DNA from: a virus
Direction: 5' to 3' (one strand)
DNA: 41,225 nucleotides
IMG/VR virus record: IMGVR_UViG_3300013120_000344
Coordinates: 1 to 41,225 of that record
A program made the position numbers and the translations under genes. The notes under the pieces were generated by a model. It was not told where the DNA came from. It saw nothing but the letters and a program-made list of their open reading frames with translations, and ran no database searches. Below are positions 6,436 to 15,894 of the stretch, piece by piece; position 1 is the first letter of the stretch; each line of letters starts with the position of its first letter.

Positions 6436-7417
6436 TATTCACAGCGAACGCTGGCATGAGGACCGCCGCCGGGGAATCGGTGGCAGTGACTGGCAACACA
6501 TCTTCAACATCCCCCCCTGGGGCTGTGCGCGCAAACTCTTCTTCGAGAAAGAGCGTGTAGAGTCGGACTACCAGTTCCGCCCGACGGGTGAGATGATGCG
6601 CGGCACCATGCTGGAACCCCTGCTACTCGATCTGTTCTACGCGCAGAGCCCGGAGCTGGTGCGCTTCTACCCGCCTTTCATCAACGTCAAGGAAGCCTTG
6701 CTGCCCGACTGGTGGGCATTCAACCTGGACAGCCTGGCAGGCCGTGGCCCTGAGTTGGGGAAACTGGTGGTCGAAGCGAAAACCGTGGGGCGCAACCAGA
6801 TGGAACGTCTGATGCGCGGCCACCCGATCTCTCAGGGTTGGAAATACCAGGGCAACCATTACATGATGCCGGTCGGCGCCAAGCACTGTACCTTTCCCAC
6901 TCTGCACGCCGATAGCTGGACGTACAGGGAGTTCGAGATCGAACTGGATATGGATCTGTACGACCAAATGGTCGAAGCGGGCGACGGCTTTATGGAAATG
7001 CGGATGGACGGCGTACTCCCCGATGCCCATGCAAAGCCGATTGAAGCCTGCCACACCTGTCCGTGGCGGAGCACCTGTAGGGGCCAGGAGCTACGCGAGC
7101 AAGCGGGCTCAAAGGGCGATCAGGACATCTGCGAAGTCGAGGATACCGAACTGGAACTGGCGGTTGTCGACTACATGGAGATCCAGAGCGAACTCAAGCG
7201 GCTGGAAGAAGCCAAGGAAGAAGCCAGGGAGGAGCTACTGGAGCGCCTGAAGGGCCGCTCTGCCTGCGACTTGCCGCGTAGCGGGTTCCGTGTATACCAT
7301 CGCAAGCAAAGTCGCGGCAGAATCGACCTCAAGCGCCTACGCGCTGATCTGCCGAAGGTGGCGGAGGAGTACACGACGATCAGCCAGAGTCAGACGCTGC
7401 GAATCTTTCCAATCTGA
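6428..7417 (+). CDS. YqaJ/Cas4-like exonuclease with probable Fe-S cluster
   Basis: The 329-residue product is a PD-(D/E)XK nuclease of the YqaJ/lambda-exo type. It shows GIGGSDW (16-22), LEP with E63, FNLD with D101, and E116-A-K118 in VVEAKTV. C33 together with C208, C211 and C217 (C-x2-C-x5-C) recreates the Cas4/AddB-type four-cysteine arrangement, so a 4Fe-4S cluster is likely. A charged coiled-coil follows (about 245-285). The start is GTG at 6428 behind GGAGGAC. With the Bet/RecT gene downstream it forms an exonuclease-annealase pair that resects duplex ends for single-strand annealing. Confidence 0.85.
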   Translation: MADIHSERWHEDRRRGIGGSDWQHIFNIPPWGCARKLFFEKERVESDYQFRPTGEMMRGTMLEPLLLDLFYAQSPELVRFYPPFINVKEALLPDWWAFNLDSLAGRGPELGKLVVEAKTVGRNQMERLMRGHPISQGWKYQGNHYMMPVGAKHCTFPTLHADSWTYREFEIELDMDLYDQMVEAGDGFMEMRMDGVLPDAHAKPIEACHTCPWRSTCRGQELREQAGSKGDQDICEVEDTELELAVVDYMEIQSELKRLEEAKEEAREELLERLKGRSACDLPRSGFRVYHRKQSRGRIDLKRLRADLPKVAEEYTTISQSQTLRIFPI

Positions 7418-7422
7418 GGTGC

Positions 7423-7665
7423 ATGATGGCACAGGTACTTTTCGACATGGGGCGTTTTGAGGAGGATCTGCTGGAGAGCTTGAACCATCATATGACGATG
7501 GCAGTAGCGCCTATGCTTGAGAAGGCGCTGGACGAGATTGAGATGAAAATGCGACGTGTGCTCGCCGAGCGGCTGATCGCTTTGATCAGAAATGATCTTA
7601 AAATCAAGCGTCTTGGCAACGAATTGACGATTGTGATCAAGCAAGCCAAAATAGACAAGGAGTGA
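7423..7665 (+). CDS. Small helical protein, unknown
   Basis: The 80-residue product starts at ATGATG (7423/7426) after TGAGGTGC. It is predicted to be mostly helical, ending with a strand-like LGNELTIVIKQAK segment. It lies between the exonuclease and the annealing protein, so it may act with them, for example as a loader or inhibitor. That is inference from position only; no motif is recognised. Confidence 0.65.
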   Translation: MMAQVLFDMGRFEEDLLESLNHHMTMAVAPMLEKALDEIEMKMRRVLAERLIALIRNDLKIKRLGNELTIVIKQAKIDKE

Positions 7666-7667
7666 AC

Positions 7668-8669
7668 ATGAGCGAAGAACAACGCCTACCGCTGGATCAG
7701 CCCCAGGAGCAGTGTCAGGAACAGCCAGCCGTAGACGCCCGGCCCAGTGCGGCCCTACCAGTCGAAGTGCGGGGGGGGCGAGTTTCGTTGCTGAAGGACA
7801 TGGCGGACAAGTACGGGTTGGAACCCGCAAAATTCAGCGACACCCTGATGAAGACGGTCATGCCCCGCGAGGCCAAGCCCGAACACCTCGCGGCATTTCT
7901 GGTCGTAGCCAAGGAGTACGACCTCAACCCATTCACCCGCGAGATCTATGCGTTCGCCTCGCAGGCTGGGGGGATCGTACCCATTGTCGGCGTCGACGGC
8001 TGGAATACGATCATCAACAACCACCCGCAGTTCGATGGACTGAACTTCAAGGAAGAGGAGAACCCGGACGGCAGCCTGAAGGCTGTCGAGTGCATCATTC
8101 ACCGCAAGGACCGGGCACATCCCACGATCATCCGCGAACACATGAGCGAATGCGCCCGGGATACGAAACCCTGGAAACAGTGGCCGCGCCGGATGCTTCG
8201 CCACAAGGCGCTGATCCAGTGCGGACGAGTAGCCTTCGGGTACAGTGGCATCTACGACGAGGACGAAGGAAGCGAAATCGCTGAAGCCGAGGTACTGGGT
8301 AGCACGCTGGGCATGACCGAGGAAGTCAAAGCGGCGTCGACCACGGTGGCGAAGGAGCAGCACAAACAAGCCAAGCGACCGCCGAAGAAGCCGGGCCGGG
8401 AAAAGAAGGCACCACCCCAGGAAGACCCGGTGCCGAAGAAGGGGCTTGAGATCAGCATCGCCGAGGAGGAGGATCCGCTGGGTCAGTACAACGAAGCGCT
8501 GGAAGCAGCGACGCGCAAGATGATCAAAAACGATCCCGAGCGTGACATCCGTGAGGCCGCCGCACAGGTGGAGGAACAACTTCTGGCCCATCTGAAGGTG
8601 AAGAGCCCGCAGGAGCTGATCGACAAGGGCAGGCTTGAACAGGCGCTGAAGATCCTGAACAACCAGTAG
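7668..8669 (+). CDS. Bet/RecT-family single-strand annealing protein
   Basis: The 333-residue product contains the Bet-family core: FLVVAKEYDLNPFTREIYAFASQAGG, then IVPIVGVDGWNTIINNHPQFDG, then PWKQWPRRMLRHKALIQCGRVAFG. A long polar tail (about 205-333) is rich in K, E and P. The ATG at 7668 follows AAGGAGTGAAC; the GTG at 7662 overlaps the upstream stop. These proteins coat resected 3' ends and anneal complementary strands. The pairing with the upstream exonuclease is the standard two-gene phage recombination arrangement. The charged tail is longer than in minimal family members and may bind SSB or a partner. Confidence 0.88.
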   Translation: MSEEQRLPLDQPQEQCQEQPAVDARPSAALPVEVRGGRVSLLKDMADKYGLEPAKFSDTLMKTVMPREAKPEHLAAFLVVAKEYDLNPFTREIYAFASQAGGIVPIVGVDGWNTIINNHPQFDGLNFKEEENPDGSLKAVECIIHRKDRAHPTIIREHMSECARDTKPWKQWPRRMLRHKALIQCGRVAFGYSGIYDEDEGSEIAEAEVLGSTLGMTEEVKAASTTVAKEQHKQAKRPPKKPGREKKAPPQEDPVPKKGLEISIAEEEDPLGQYNEALEAATRKMIKNDPERDIREAAAQVEEQLLAHLKVKSPQELIDKGRLEQALKILNNQ

Positions 8670-8679
8670 GAGCCCACCG

Positions 8680-8892
8680 ATGAAATACTACGTGATCGAA
8701 GAGGAACTGGCACAGGAGCTGGTCAACTACCTGACGACCAAACCCTATGCGGAAGTCGCACAGGGGATCCAGCGGTTGTCAAGCCTGCCCGAACTGACTG
8801 ATTGGGTGAGTGCAAGCGGCAAGATTCTGATGGACGCCGATAGCGGGTCCGATCCTGCCGTAGACCCCGAAGGGCTTGACAAGCCGGAGTGA
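8680..8892 (+). CDS. Small phage protein of unknown function (IEEELAQELVNYL...YAEV)
   Basis: The 70-residue product starts after TAGGAGCCCACCG. The N-terminal half (MKYYVIEEELAQELVNYLTTKPYAEVAQGIQRLSSL) matches the pattern of very short helical proteins found downstream of recombination genes in many phages, which have no assigned function. The C-terminus is acidic and likely disordered. It is the last rightward gene; a perfect TTGACA lies within its final codons. Confidence 0.7.
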   Translation: MKYYVIEEELAQELVNYLTTKPYAEVAQGIQRLSSLPELTDWVSASGKILMDADSGSDPAVDPEGLDKPE

Positions 8893-8904
8893 GTCCCCTA
8901 TCTT
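8876..8904 (+). promoter_or_regulatory. Possible promoter at the end of the rightward operon
   Basis: TTGACA (8876-8881), a 17-nt spacer and TATCTT (8899-8904) resemble a sigma-70 promoter that points toward the terminator at 8960-8987. No gene follows, so if active it would make only a short RNA. The perfect -35 overlaps codons of the preceding gene and could be chance. Confidence 0.35.
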
Positions 8905-8907
8905 TAT

Positions 8908-8988
8908 GGGGAGATCTAGCATCTCTCCTTTCAACGAGTTTACTGGAAGCCATTGTGTGAAGCCCCTGTTAGGTCGCAGGGGCTTTCA
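8908..8988 (+). ncRNA. Candidate small RNA at the convergent junction
   Basis: From the promoter-like site the RNA would run about 80 nt. It would contain a first hairpin (GGGGAGAT 8908-8915, loop CTAGC, ATCTCTCC 8921-8928; eight pairs, one G-U), an open middle, and the 9-bp terminator stem. It would be antisense to the 3' end of the leftward late transcript. Two stable hairpins with a promoter upstream fit a small RNA, but the first hairpin may instead help to stop the rightward operon. Confidence 0.35.
8960..8987. terminator. Bidirectional terminator between converging operons
   Basis: AAGCCCCTG (8960-8968) pairs with CAGGGGCTT (8977-8985) around an 8-nt loop, followed by TTTC on the plus side. 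On the minus strand the stem lies just after the TAA of the giant late gene. It would insulate the early rightward and late leftward transcripts. The U-tracts are short, so termination may be partial. Confidence 0.75.
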
Positions 8989-11900
8989 TTATGGTGTGAA
9001 CGCCTCGGCCAGCCAGCTCGGCTCTTTCCAGCCACGCTTACGGGCACGCTGCTTGATCTGGTACCAGTACTTCAGTGCTTTCCGGTGCTGATTGTATATT
9101 GCGTCGTTCAGCCGGTCGATCCGCTGGCGCTTTGCATCCTCGGTCAGATGCTTGTTCTCGTATAGTTTCTTCGCCTGCTCCCGCTTGGCCTCGATAACAT
9201 CCACAACCTCCTTTACCCGCTTGCTGTGCAACCACTTCAGATACGGTTCAAACGCGCCTTCAATGGCCTGCGCATCTGGATTCCGGCGCCTGATCTCAGA
9301 AAAGTCGCCATAAGATTTACCCGCCGCATCGGTGTACGAGACGTTCGCCTCCCCGGCGATAGTCATGACTTCTGCAAACTGGTGGAATGCCGTTGTATAG
9401 TACGGGTGAGTGCGCCCGGCAAAGCCGAACCAGTGGAACCTCAGGGCCTTCGGATCGCCCTTGCCGCCGCTCATCCGGTCGTACAGATGCTCCATGCCCC
9501 AAGACCCCAGCCGTCCGAGGTTGCCGGTCGTGCTGTGGATAATGTGTTCGATGTGGCGCGGACTGATGCCCATTTCCTTACCCACGCGCTTGACCCACTG
9601 CGGAGGACCAGGACTGGTATCGTGCCCAGGCAGACCCTTGTAGTACGGGCTCTGGATGTGACGGTTACGGAAGCTGTCGTAGTTGGCGAAAAGCTCGGCC
9701 ACAGTCATAATCGCATCGGGTGTGATCCCACCCGCTGTCTGCGCGAACGCGGCTTTCCAGTTCCCCCGGGATAGCGCTTCCGCCGCGCCCACGGGATCGG
9801 CAAACGGGATCAGGTTGTCCACCAGCATCGGCCAGACGGCGAGAAAATCCTGCATGTCCCGCTTGTTCAGCTTGATTCCCGCCTTGGACAGGATGGTCTT
9901 CATTTCCTGCTCGTCGCCATTCATTGCAGCGACGGTCAGGAACTCAAGCGTACTGGCTAATGGGGTGAAGTCGAACGGCTTGGGGATCTTGGTGAATGTG
10001 TCGTCTGCCGTGCGCAGGTTCCAGTAAAGCACACGCCGGGGACCGCTGAGCTTCAGGTACTCCTCGTCGTCATGTTGGAGGATCCCCAGCACAATACTAG
10101 GCAGCCCCGCGTAGAGGAATGCCCGCATCATCGTCAACCCCGGACGTTCCTTCACTGCCCGGGCCGTCCGGTCAAGACCCTGAATCCCCGCATTCAGGAA
10201 CGCGACGGTCCGCGCAAGCTGCGACCTCTTCATCCACCGACCCATACGCAGAAAGTCGATCAGATCCCGGCTCTCGTAGGCTGCCCGCATGATCGCATCG
10301 TGGGTCCACTCGCCACGCTCGGCGAAGAGCTGGAACTCACTGAGTCGGGTGACCGCCTCCGAGTACTCGGTGAGTGTTCGCACCTTACCTACTGCCTGAT
10401 CGAACCGAGCACGCGGTCCTGTCCCCGGTCCTTCAATGAGTTGCTCAGCCCGGCGCATGGCGTCGATGTCCAGCGCCACAAGGTGCGCCATCGAACCGCC
10501 CGCTCGCTTCCATGCCCAGTAAGAATCCGACTTCGCATAGTAGTCATAGAACAGGGTGCGCGGCACTTTCGACAGCGGGTTGACCAGCAGGCCCGGTCGA
10601 CGGCTGATGATCGTCCGGTTCACCAAGTCGCGCAGGATGTTTCGACCCTGGAACCCCGGGCTGAGGATGATGCCCGCCCGTTTGAGACTGGCAACCGAGG
10701 ACAGCGTTTGAATGAAGAACGACGCTTGAGTCGCCGGTTCGTAACGCATACTCTCGTATGTCAGCGGGTTATGCACCTTGTAGATCGTGGGCACGCCCTT
10801 GTCGTAGACCATGATCTCGTTCTCGCCCAACTCCGCACGCTGGGCGATCCACGCTTGTAGCCAGCCCGTACCCTTACCGCCTTCCTCGCGCAGTAGGTCC
10901 GCCAGTTGCTTGTTCCCCGGCTCGTCCTCCGTCCCCTTTTCTATCCGGTCGGCAATCTTCCCCACCATCTCCTTGAACCGCACACTGCCGGGCTTGAACT
11001 CGAAGGACCGAACCTTCTCGATCTCTTCCGAGCCCATCTCCTGCATGGCCCGGACGGCAGTGATCTTCGTCTGGTTGTCCAGTGCCGACCGCAAGTACAT
11101 CGTGGTGTTCAGGATGATCGAGTTCGCAAGATCCTGGATCTCCTGTTCGCCACCGCTCTTCAGCCGCCGGGGCCTTGCCGCCCGCTTCTGCTTGCGCGAC
11201 ACGTCCTCGGCGAACACGCGGTAGAACGGCACGTGCCAAGGGTACAGTTCCTTCATCTCCTGCGCACCCTCGGCGGTCAGCACCTCGCCCTTGACAAGCT
11301 GATCCAACACCGTGTTCTGAAAATCCACCAGCTTCTTAAGCTGGGTCTGCCACAGTGGCTTGTTCTCCCAGCGGATGATCTGCTCTTCAACCCATTCTTC
11401 AGTCATCTCCTCGGGCAGCGTGTATTCCTTGTCCAGTTTCTCGTACCGGCGCTTGATCTCGCGAGCGTGCAGGGCCTTCGCCGCGTCGAAGAATGGATCG
11501 AGTTCACCCGCGTCCATCAGGGGCTGTAAGATCGCACCCAGCGGCTCGCCGATGGCCTTGCTCACATCATCGATGTTGAACTGACCACCACTCCACTTGC
11601 CCTTGCCCTGCCCGAACCGTGCTTCCTCGCCCAGATAGGACTCGACCGCACCGAGAAAACCCAAATACATGCGGGCCAGCTTCTGCGGATCACGAGTAAG
11701 TGGGATCTCGTCACGGGGGATCCCCTTCTGCTGGGCATAGCGGCGCATCAGCAACTCATAGCCGTGGTGTTGATCAGCCAGGTTGAAGTAGGTACGGCGC
11801 CACCACTCTTTCATCGTGTCCCGTACAGCCGCACCCCAGCGGGACACCTCGCCCGTCTCACGATCCTCAGTCTGTGAGCTGGTGGCGTAGCTCAGTGGCG

Positions 11901-14178
11901 GCTGACCTACTTCCCTTTCTTCTGGCCTTTCTTGCCCTTGGGCTGCTTGATCTTCCGGCCTTTCTTCTTGCTGTGACACGGCATTGGCCCGTTTCTCCAT
12001 GCGTTCTCGCCAGTACTGGACGTTATGGTGCTTGTCCGTTGTGGTCAGACGATCCCGGCTGATTTTCCGCTTGAACCCGTGTTCGGGTCCGAAATCGACG
12101 GCCAGCAACTGCCCGCCTGCCCGCTCGTGTAAGACCTCCCCTATCCCGAAGTCCGGGTGCTCTACGATGTCGCCTTCACGGGCCTCTCTGACCCCCGCAG
12201 CGGTACCCTGCGCGAGTTCCTGGTCCTCCTGAGTCTGTCGTTCCTGTCGAACCTGGTCCTTGCCCGCGCGGGCCCCCTTATGGAACCCCCGGGCCAATCG
12301 CACCGCTCCGGTCTTGCCCAGCCCGAAGGTGATCATCGTCATCAGTAGCGGACCAAACGACTCGCGATAGGCGTCCCAAAAGCGCTTCATCTTGTTGATG
12401 TCGAAGTCTGGATCTTCAACGCCGATCTCCAGCGCCCAATCTTCAAACACCTGCTGGAACCCCTCTTCGAGCTGTTCGAGCGTGACATTCCCGCTGAATG
12501 CAGCGGTCCCTTCCAGTGCCTTGCCCAGCGGGCCACCCTTGGCGATGATCTTCTTCACCGCATTCGGCACGCCCTTGATGAACGCCCTGGCCATGAACGT
12601 TCGGCTCAGTGGGGCGCTGAACAGCACGGTCTGTGCATACTCCGTTGCACCCCACGCGGCGCCCAGCGCGATACTGATCAGCCGCGCACGGTCTTTCTTG
12701 ACCCCCGCGTCAGTCAAGCTGCGCATGATCAGGCCCGCACCGTTCGCCCACCAGAAGGAGACCTGTGCACCGATCCCCAGGCCCCTGCCGACAGCCAGCG
12801 CACCCGGGCCGAGAAATGGGGCAGCCGCCGCACTTCCCAACACTTCGGCGGCCTTCCCCAATGCCTTCGACTCCAAGATCATCGGGGCCATTTGCCCAAC
12901 CTGCATGATCGCATCCGATACCCAATCCCTGTCAAGTACGGGCGGGCGGTCTTCGAGGAAGCGCTCAACCTCCTTGTCTGATGTTCTGGCTTCCTCCAGA
13001 CTCTCGTTGGAGCCGGTCAGCGCATATTGCATCCACTGAAAATTCGACAGCAGCTCAAGCTGCCCGCTGGCAGCCATCGTGTAGAAGTCCTGAAACGCTC
13101 GGCCCCACGTCTGGTCACCTGCCTCCGCCAGAGCAGCCCCACGTTTCAGGCTTTCCTCGGTCACGGCCTCGCGTAGTGCCTGACCTGCCGGGCTTTCCAG
13201 AATGGACTTTGCCTGCGAAGCACTGGAGCCTAGGCCGCGTAACGTGCGCGTAATCGAATCGTCCACAACCTTGCCGAATGTCTGTCGGCGCAATTGCCGG
13301 GCTTCCTGCCGGTACTGTTCCCGGCGTTCCGGCGTGTGCTCTTCCGGTACGAACGCTTCCATTGGGCGCAAGCTCGTCTTTGCGTACGTCACATCTACCG
13401 GCGGCAGTTCCCCGGGCGGCGCCACGTGCCGCCTTGCTTCCTGCACTACCTGGTCAGCCATGTCATCGACCGGTAGTTGGCTCAGGATGTCGTAGGGGCC
13501 GGTATCGGCGATGTCATAGACCTCGCCGGTTTCGCTGTGAACTAGCTTTCCACCTTTCATAGTGAACGCGCTCTTGCGCGGGTTGCGCATGAACTCGTCG
13601 GGTATCGGCCCCTTATCCGGCGTGTAGCCCTCGGCGTACAGTGCATCGTAATTGTACACTGCATCCTCGCTATGCGGGTCATCCGGGTGGCCTGCTTCTT
13701 TCATCTGTCCGTACCACTGCCAGAAATCTTCCGTATCAGACGGCTTGGTCTGGCGCAATGTCCAGCGGGCTGAGGTTTGCTCGTCCACCTCTTCGATTCG
13801 AGGATGCACATGCTCCAGGTAATACGCCCCCACATCCGTCTGTGGCGGCAAGTAGGGCATGATGAACGTCTCGAAGTACGCCCACTTCATTTCGTTGTTG
13901 CTGCGGTCGTAACCGGGGAGACGGTTGATCGTGCTCCATTCAGGGGGTCGAGTGTGACGGCGCTCGCGCTCCAGTCGGGGTGCCCCACGTTCGCGGTCGT
14001 ACTCGTCCATTGCCTGTTGTGCTTGAGCGAACAGCGCTTCATGATCCGTCCCCGGCGGGGTCTCCGGTGCGATGTAGTGGGAGTAGTACGCCCGTCGCGC
14101 ATAGTGGGGGTGCGCGGCCAGGCGCGGGTTCTCAGCTAGAAATTCCGTCCAGGTAATTGAAGGCTGGATCGGATCCAT
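8989..14178 (-). CDS. Giant internal virion protein with LPD38-like region
   Basis: At 1729 residues this is the largest gene and the last of the late operon. Recognisable parts are an acidic helical N-terminus, hydrophobic glycine-rich segments at about 449-472 and 496-519 that could enter membranes, and a small Tudor/KOW-like module at about 669-715 (VEHPDFGIGEVL...LLAVDFG...KISRDRL). A GFQGRNILRDLVNRTIISRRPG block at about 1174-1195 resembles large polyvalent protein domain 38. The position behind the tail genes, size and membrane segments suggest an ejection protein that leaves the capsid with the DNA. No lytic transglycosylase or polymerase motif was found. The ATG follows AGGGGGCTTCG. 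Confidence 0.75.
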   Translation of the reverse strand: MDPIQPSITWTEFLAENPRLAAHPHYARRAYYSHYIAPETPPGTDHEALFAQAQQAMDEYDRERGAPRLERERRHTRPPEWSTINRLPGYDRSNNEMKWAYFETFIMPYLPPQTDVGAYYLEHVHPRIEEVDEQTSARWTLRQTKPSDTEDFWQWYGQMKEAGHPDDPHSEDAVYNYDALYAEGYTPDKGPIPDEFMRNPRKSAFTMKGGKLVHSETGEVYDIADTGPYDILSQLPVDDMADQVVQEARRHVAPPGELPPVDVTYAKTSLRPMEAFVPEEHTPERREQYRQEARQLRRQTFGKVVDDSITRTLRGLGSSASQAKSILESPAGQALREAVTEESLKRGAALAEAGDQTWGRAFQDFYTMAASGQLELLSNFQWMQYALTGSNESLEEARTSDKEVERFLEDRPPVLDRDWVSDAIMQVGQMAPMILESKALGKAAEVLGSAAAAPFLGPGALAVGRGLGIGAQVSFWWANGAGLIMRSLTDAGVKKDRARLISIALGAAWGATEYAQTVLFSAPLSRTFMARAFIKGVPNAVKKIIAKGGPLGKALEGTAAFSGNVTLEQLEEGFQQVFEDWALEIGVEDPDFDINKMKRFWDAYRESFGPLLMTMITFGLGKTGAVRLARGFHKGARAGKDQVRQERQTQEDQELAQGTAAGVREAREGDIVEHPDFGIGEVLHERAGGQLLAVDFGPEHGFKRKISRDRLTTTDKHHNVQYWRERMEKRANAVSQQEERPEDQAAQGQERPEEREVGQPPLSYATSSQTEDRETGEVSRWGAAVRDTMKEWWRRTYFNLADQHHGYELLMRRYAQQKGIPRDEIPLTRDPQKLARMYLGFLGAVESYLGEEARFGQGKGKWSGGQFNIDDVSKAIGEPLGAILQPLMDAGELDPFFDAAKALHAREIKRRYEKLDKEYTLPEEMTEEWVEEQIIRWENKPLWQTQLKKLVDFQNTVLDQLVKGEVLTAEGAQEMKELYPWHVPFYRVFAEDVSRKQKRAARPRRLKSGGEQEIQDLANSIILNTTMYLRSALDNQTKITAVRAMQEMGSEEIEKVRSFEFKPGSVRFKEMVGKIADRIEKGTEDEPGNKQLADLLREEGGKGTGWLQAWIAQRAELGENEIMVYDKGVPTIYKVHNPLTYESMRYEPATQASFFIQTLSSVASLKRAGIILSPGFQGRNILRDLVNRTIISRRPGLLVNPLSKVPRTLFYDYYAKSDSYWAWKRAGGSMAHLVALDIDAMRRAEQLIEGPGTGPRARFDQAVGKVRTLTEYSEAVTRLSEFQLFAERGEWTHDAIMRAAYESRDLIDFLRMGRWMKRSQLARTVAFLNAGIQGLDRTARAVKERPGLTMMRAFLYAGLPSIVLGILQHDDEEYLKLSGPRRVLYWNLRTADDTFTKIPKPFDFTPLASTLEFLTVAAMNGDEQEMKTILSKAGIKLNKRDMQDFLAVWPMLVDNLIPFADPVGAAEALSRGNWKAAFAQTAGGITPDAIMTVAELFANYDSFRNRHIQSPYYKGLPGHDTSPGPPQWVKRVGKEMGISPRHIEHIIHSTTGNLGRLGSWGMEHLYDRMSGGKGDPKALRFHWFGFAGRTHPYYTTAFHQFAEVMTIAGEANVSYTDAAGKSYGDFSEIRRRNPDAQAIEGAFEPYLKWLHSKRVKEVVDVIEAKREQAKKLYENKHLTEDAKRQRIDRLNDAIYNQHRKALKYWYQIKQRARKRGWKEPSWLAEAFTP

Positions 14179-14190
14179 CGAAGCCCCCTG

Positions 14191-15306
14191 TTAGCGGATG
14201 AAGTTGCCCAACTGTGGGAGCCCCGGGATCGTCGGTTCGGTTTCTATCGGCTCGGGTTCGATGGTCGCCCCGCCCTTGCGGCGCAGCATCAACAGATGAC
14301 GCTTCAGCGCGTCATACCTTGGGGTCAGTTCGGCCATCGGGATGTTCCGGGTGGCCAGATGCGTCATGTATTCCTTGATCAGTTTGAGCTGTTCCTCGTC
14401 ACCACCCGCATTGGCGGCCTCACGTGCCAGCCCCTCAAATTGCTTACTGGCAATCCGGTTGTACTCGTTGCGCTGCCACAGCTCGTGTTCCTCCACGAAT
14501 GCCTGGTCTGTCTCATACTGGTCAGGCTGCGGCTCCTCGAAATCCGGATCGTATTCCAGCCCCTTGATCTCACGGTCGATGACACGCTTGATCTTGTCGA
14601 ACGTGTGAGTCGGCTTGGGCTCCGGCTTGTCCTTCTTTACCGGCTCCTTCGGACGAATGACCGTCATTTCACCCGTTTTCTTATCCAGTTTGGCGGCAGC
14701 GATCTTCCCCCCGGGCTCGGAGAAGAACCAGTGGATGTTATCCGCCATCTTCTGATTGCTCTTCACGTCCGTCAGGTTCAGGGTATGGCGATCCCCACTG
14801 GCAGTGCGAACGCGCAGTACTGGCCGCCCCTTCTGGTTCATCTCAACTTTCGCCGCCTCGATGTCGCCCAGCGCAAGGGTCAGGTACGGATAGCCGTCCT
14901 TCAACTCGGTGTAGAAGTTGCCTGACTCGGCGATCCCCTCCAGTTCTAGATTGAGACCGTCCACGATGTCTGCCTCGGTCTGGCCACCGTACATCCCTAG
15001 CTGTTCACGCGCCCACTTCTGCCGGGCCGTGACCGTACCGGGTCTGCGCCGACGGTCGGGCGTCTTCCACGTCCCATCATCAAGCTCGTACCCTTCGGCA
15101 ATCTGCCGCATGTGGTCTTTACGCTGCTCCTCTTTGCGAAACGCCGCTAGTTCCTTCTCCTCACGCTGGAGACGAATATCACGAAGCCTAGTGATCGGCT
15201 TGCGCTCTTCCTTTCGAGCGCGGCGCTCTTCCTTTCGAGCGCGGCGCTCTTCTTCATCGGCAGCGAACTGAAGGTACTCCCTGAATCCGGTGGTGCGAAT
15301 GGGCAT
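14191..15306 (-). CDS. Charged late protein, probable internal virion protein
   Basis: The 371-residue product begins with a very charged coiled-coil (about 15-75) containing EERRARKEERRARKEER, then a globular stretch with beta pattern (about 115-200). A KEPVKKDKPEPKPTH linker and a helical C-terminus follow. It lies between the small membrane-type virion protein and the giant late protein, the usual place for ejection proteins. No enzyme motif is seen. The ATG follows GGGGAGTGATAAT and overlaps the region of the upstream stop. Confidence 0.65.
   Translation of the reverse strand: MPIRTTGFREYLQFAADEEERRARKEERRARKEERKPITRLRDIRLQREEKELAAFRKEEQRKDHMRQIAEGYELDDGTWKTPDRRRRPGTVTARQKWAREQLGMYGGQTEADIVDGLNLELEGIAESGNFYTELKDGYPYLTLALGDIEAAKVEMNQKGRPVLRVRTASGDRHTLNLTDVKSNQKMADNIHWFFSEPGGKIAAAKLDKKTGEMTVIRPKEPVKKDKPEPKPTHTFDKIKRVIDREIKGLEYDPDFEEPQPDQYETDQAFVEEHELWQRNEYNRIASKQFEGLAREAANAGGDEEQLKLIKEYMTHLATRNIPMAELTPRYDALKRHLLMLRRKGGATIEPEPIETEPTIPGLPQLGNFIR
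15202..15254 (-). repeat. In-frame 21-bp tandem repeat
   Basis: Two exact 21-bp units (15202-15222 and 15223-15243) and a partial third encode repeated EERRARK heptads in the coiled-coil of the 371-residue late protein. Such repeats can expand or contract in frame. Confidence 0.85.
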
Positions 15307-15310
15307 ATTA

Positions 15311-15892
15311 TCACTCCCCGAGCTGGCCCAGCCCGTACAACAGCGAGAATGTACTGACCGGCTCGTTCAGACTGGTCGTAGCCTGACCCAAGTACCCCCG
15401 CGCCAGCGAAGGCCGACGGCCAGCGCTCATCAACAGGCGCATCCGGCGCTTGCGGGCCTCGTCAATGGCCGCCGCCCGGGCTTGGGCACCTGCCCGCGTC
15501 GCACTCTGGAACAGTCGACGGAAGTATCGCCCGCCTGTCGGGCTGGTCGCCAGTCCCCGGCTGGCCATCTGCTGGCCCAGCATCTCCGATCCGGCGCTGA
15601 CATCCGATGCTATTCCCGGTGCAAGCTGATTGAACGTACTGGTGCCGATCCGGCGCTCCGCACCCTCGCGGGTCTGGCGTTGGGCCTCGGTCTCTGTCCC
15701 AGTCAGGAACGCCGTTGTCTGCTCCTCCAGCGGCCCGTACAGTTCATCCCAGCGCGACTGTTCTTCACGGAGTTCCCGCATGTATCGGCTGAGCGCCCGA
15801 CTGCGCCTACGCGACTCGCTGATCCCACCGAAAAGGTTGACGACGAAATCCGCGATCCCGATTCCGGCCATAACCGCAGGGGGTACTGGCAT
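15311..15892 (-). CDS. Small virion protein with hydrophobic N-terminus
   Basis: The 193-residue product starts at ATG 15892, 6 nt after AAGGAG; an upstream TTG is less likely. Residues 3-25 (VPPAVMAGIGIADFVVNLFGG) are hydrophobic and glycine-rich. The rest is alanine/arginine-rich and helical, with SRGLATSPTGGRYFRRLFQSA. This combination resembles small internal virion or tail-tip proteins of podoviruses that insert into membranes during DNA ejection. The next two late genes would be its partners. No close family is named. Confidence 0.65.
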   Translation of the reverse strand: MPVPPAVMAGIGIADFVVNLFGGISESRRRSRALSRYMRELREEQSRWDELYGPLEEQTTAFLTGTETEAQRQTREGAERRIGTSTFNQLAPGIASDVSAGSEMLGQQMASRGLATSPTGGRYFRRLFQSATRAGAQARAAAIDEARKRRMRLLMSAGRRPSLARGYLGQATTSLNEPVSTFSLLYGLGQLGE

Positions 15893-15894
15893 GA

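Noticed and set aside
12900-12960. Another TACTTGACA promoter inside the giant late gene (minus strand near 12930)
   Set aside because: No acceptable -10 at 16-18 nt spacing.
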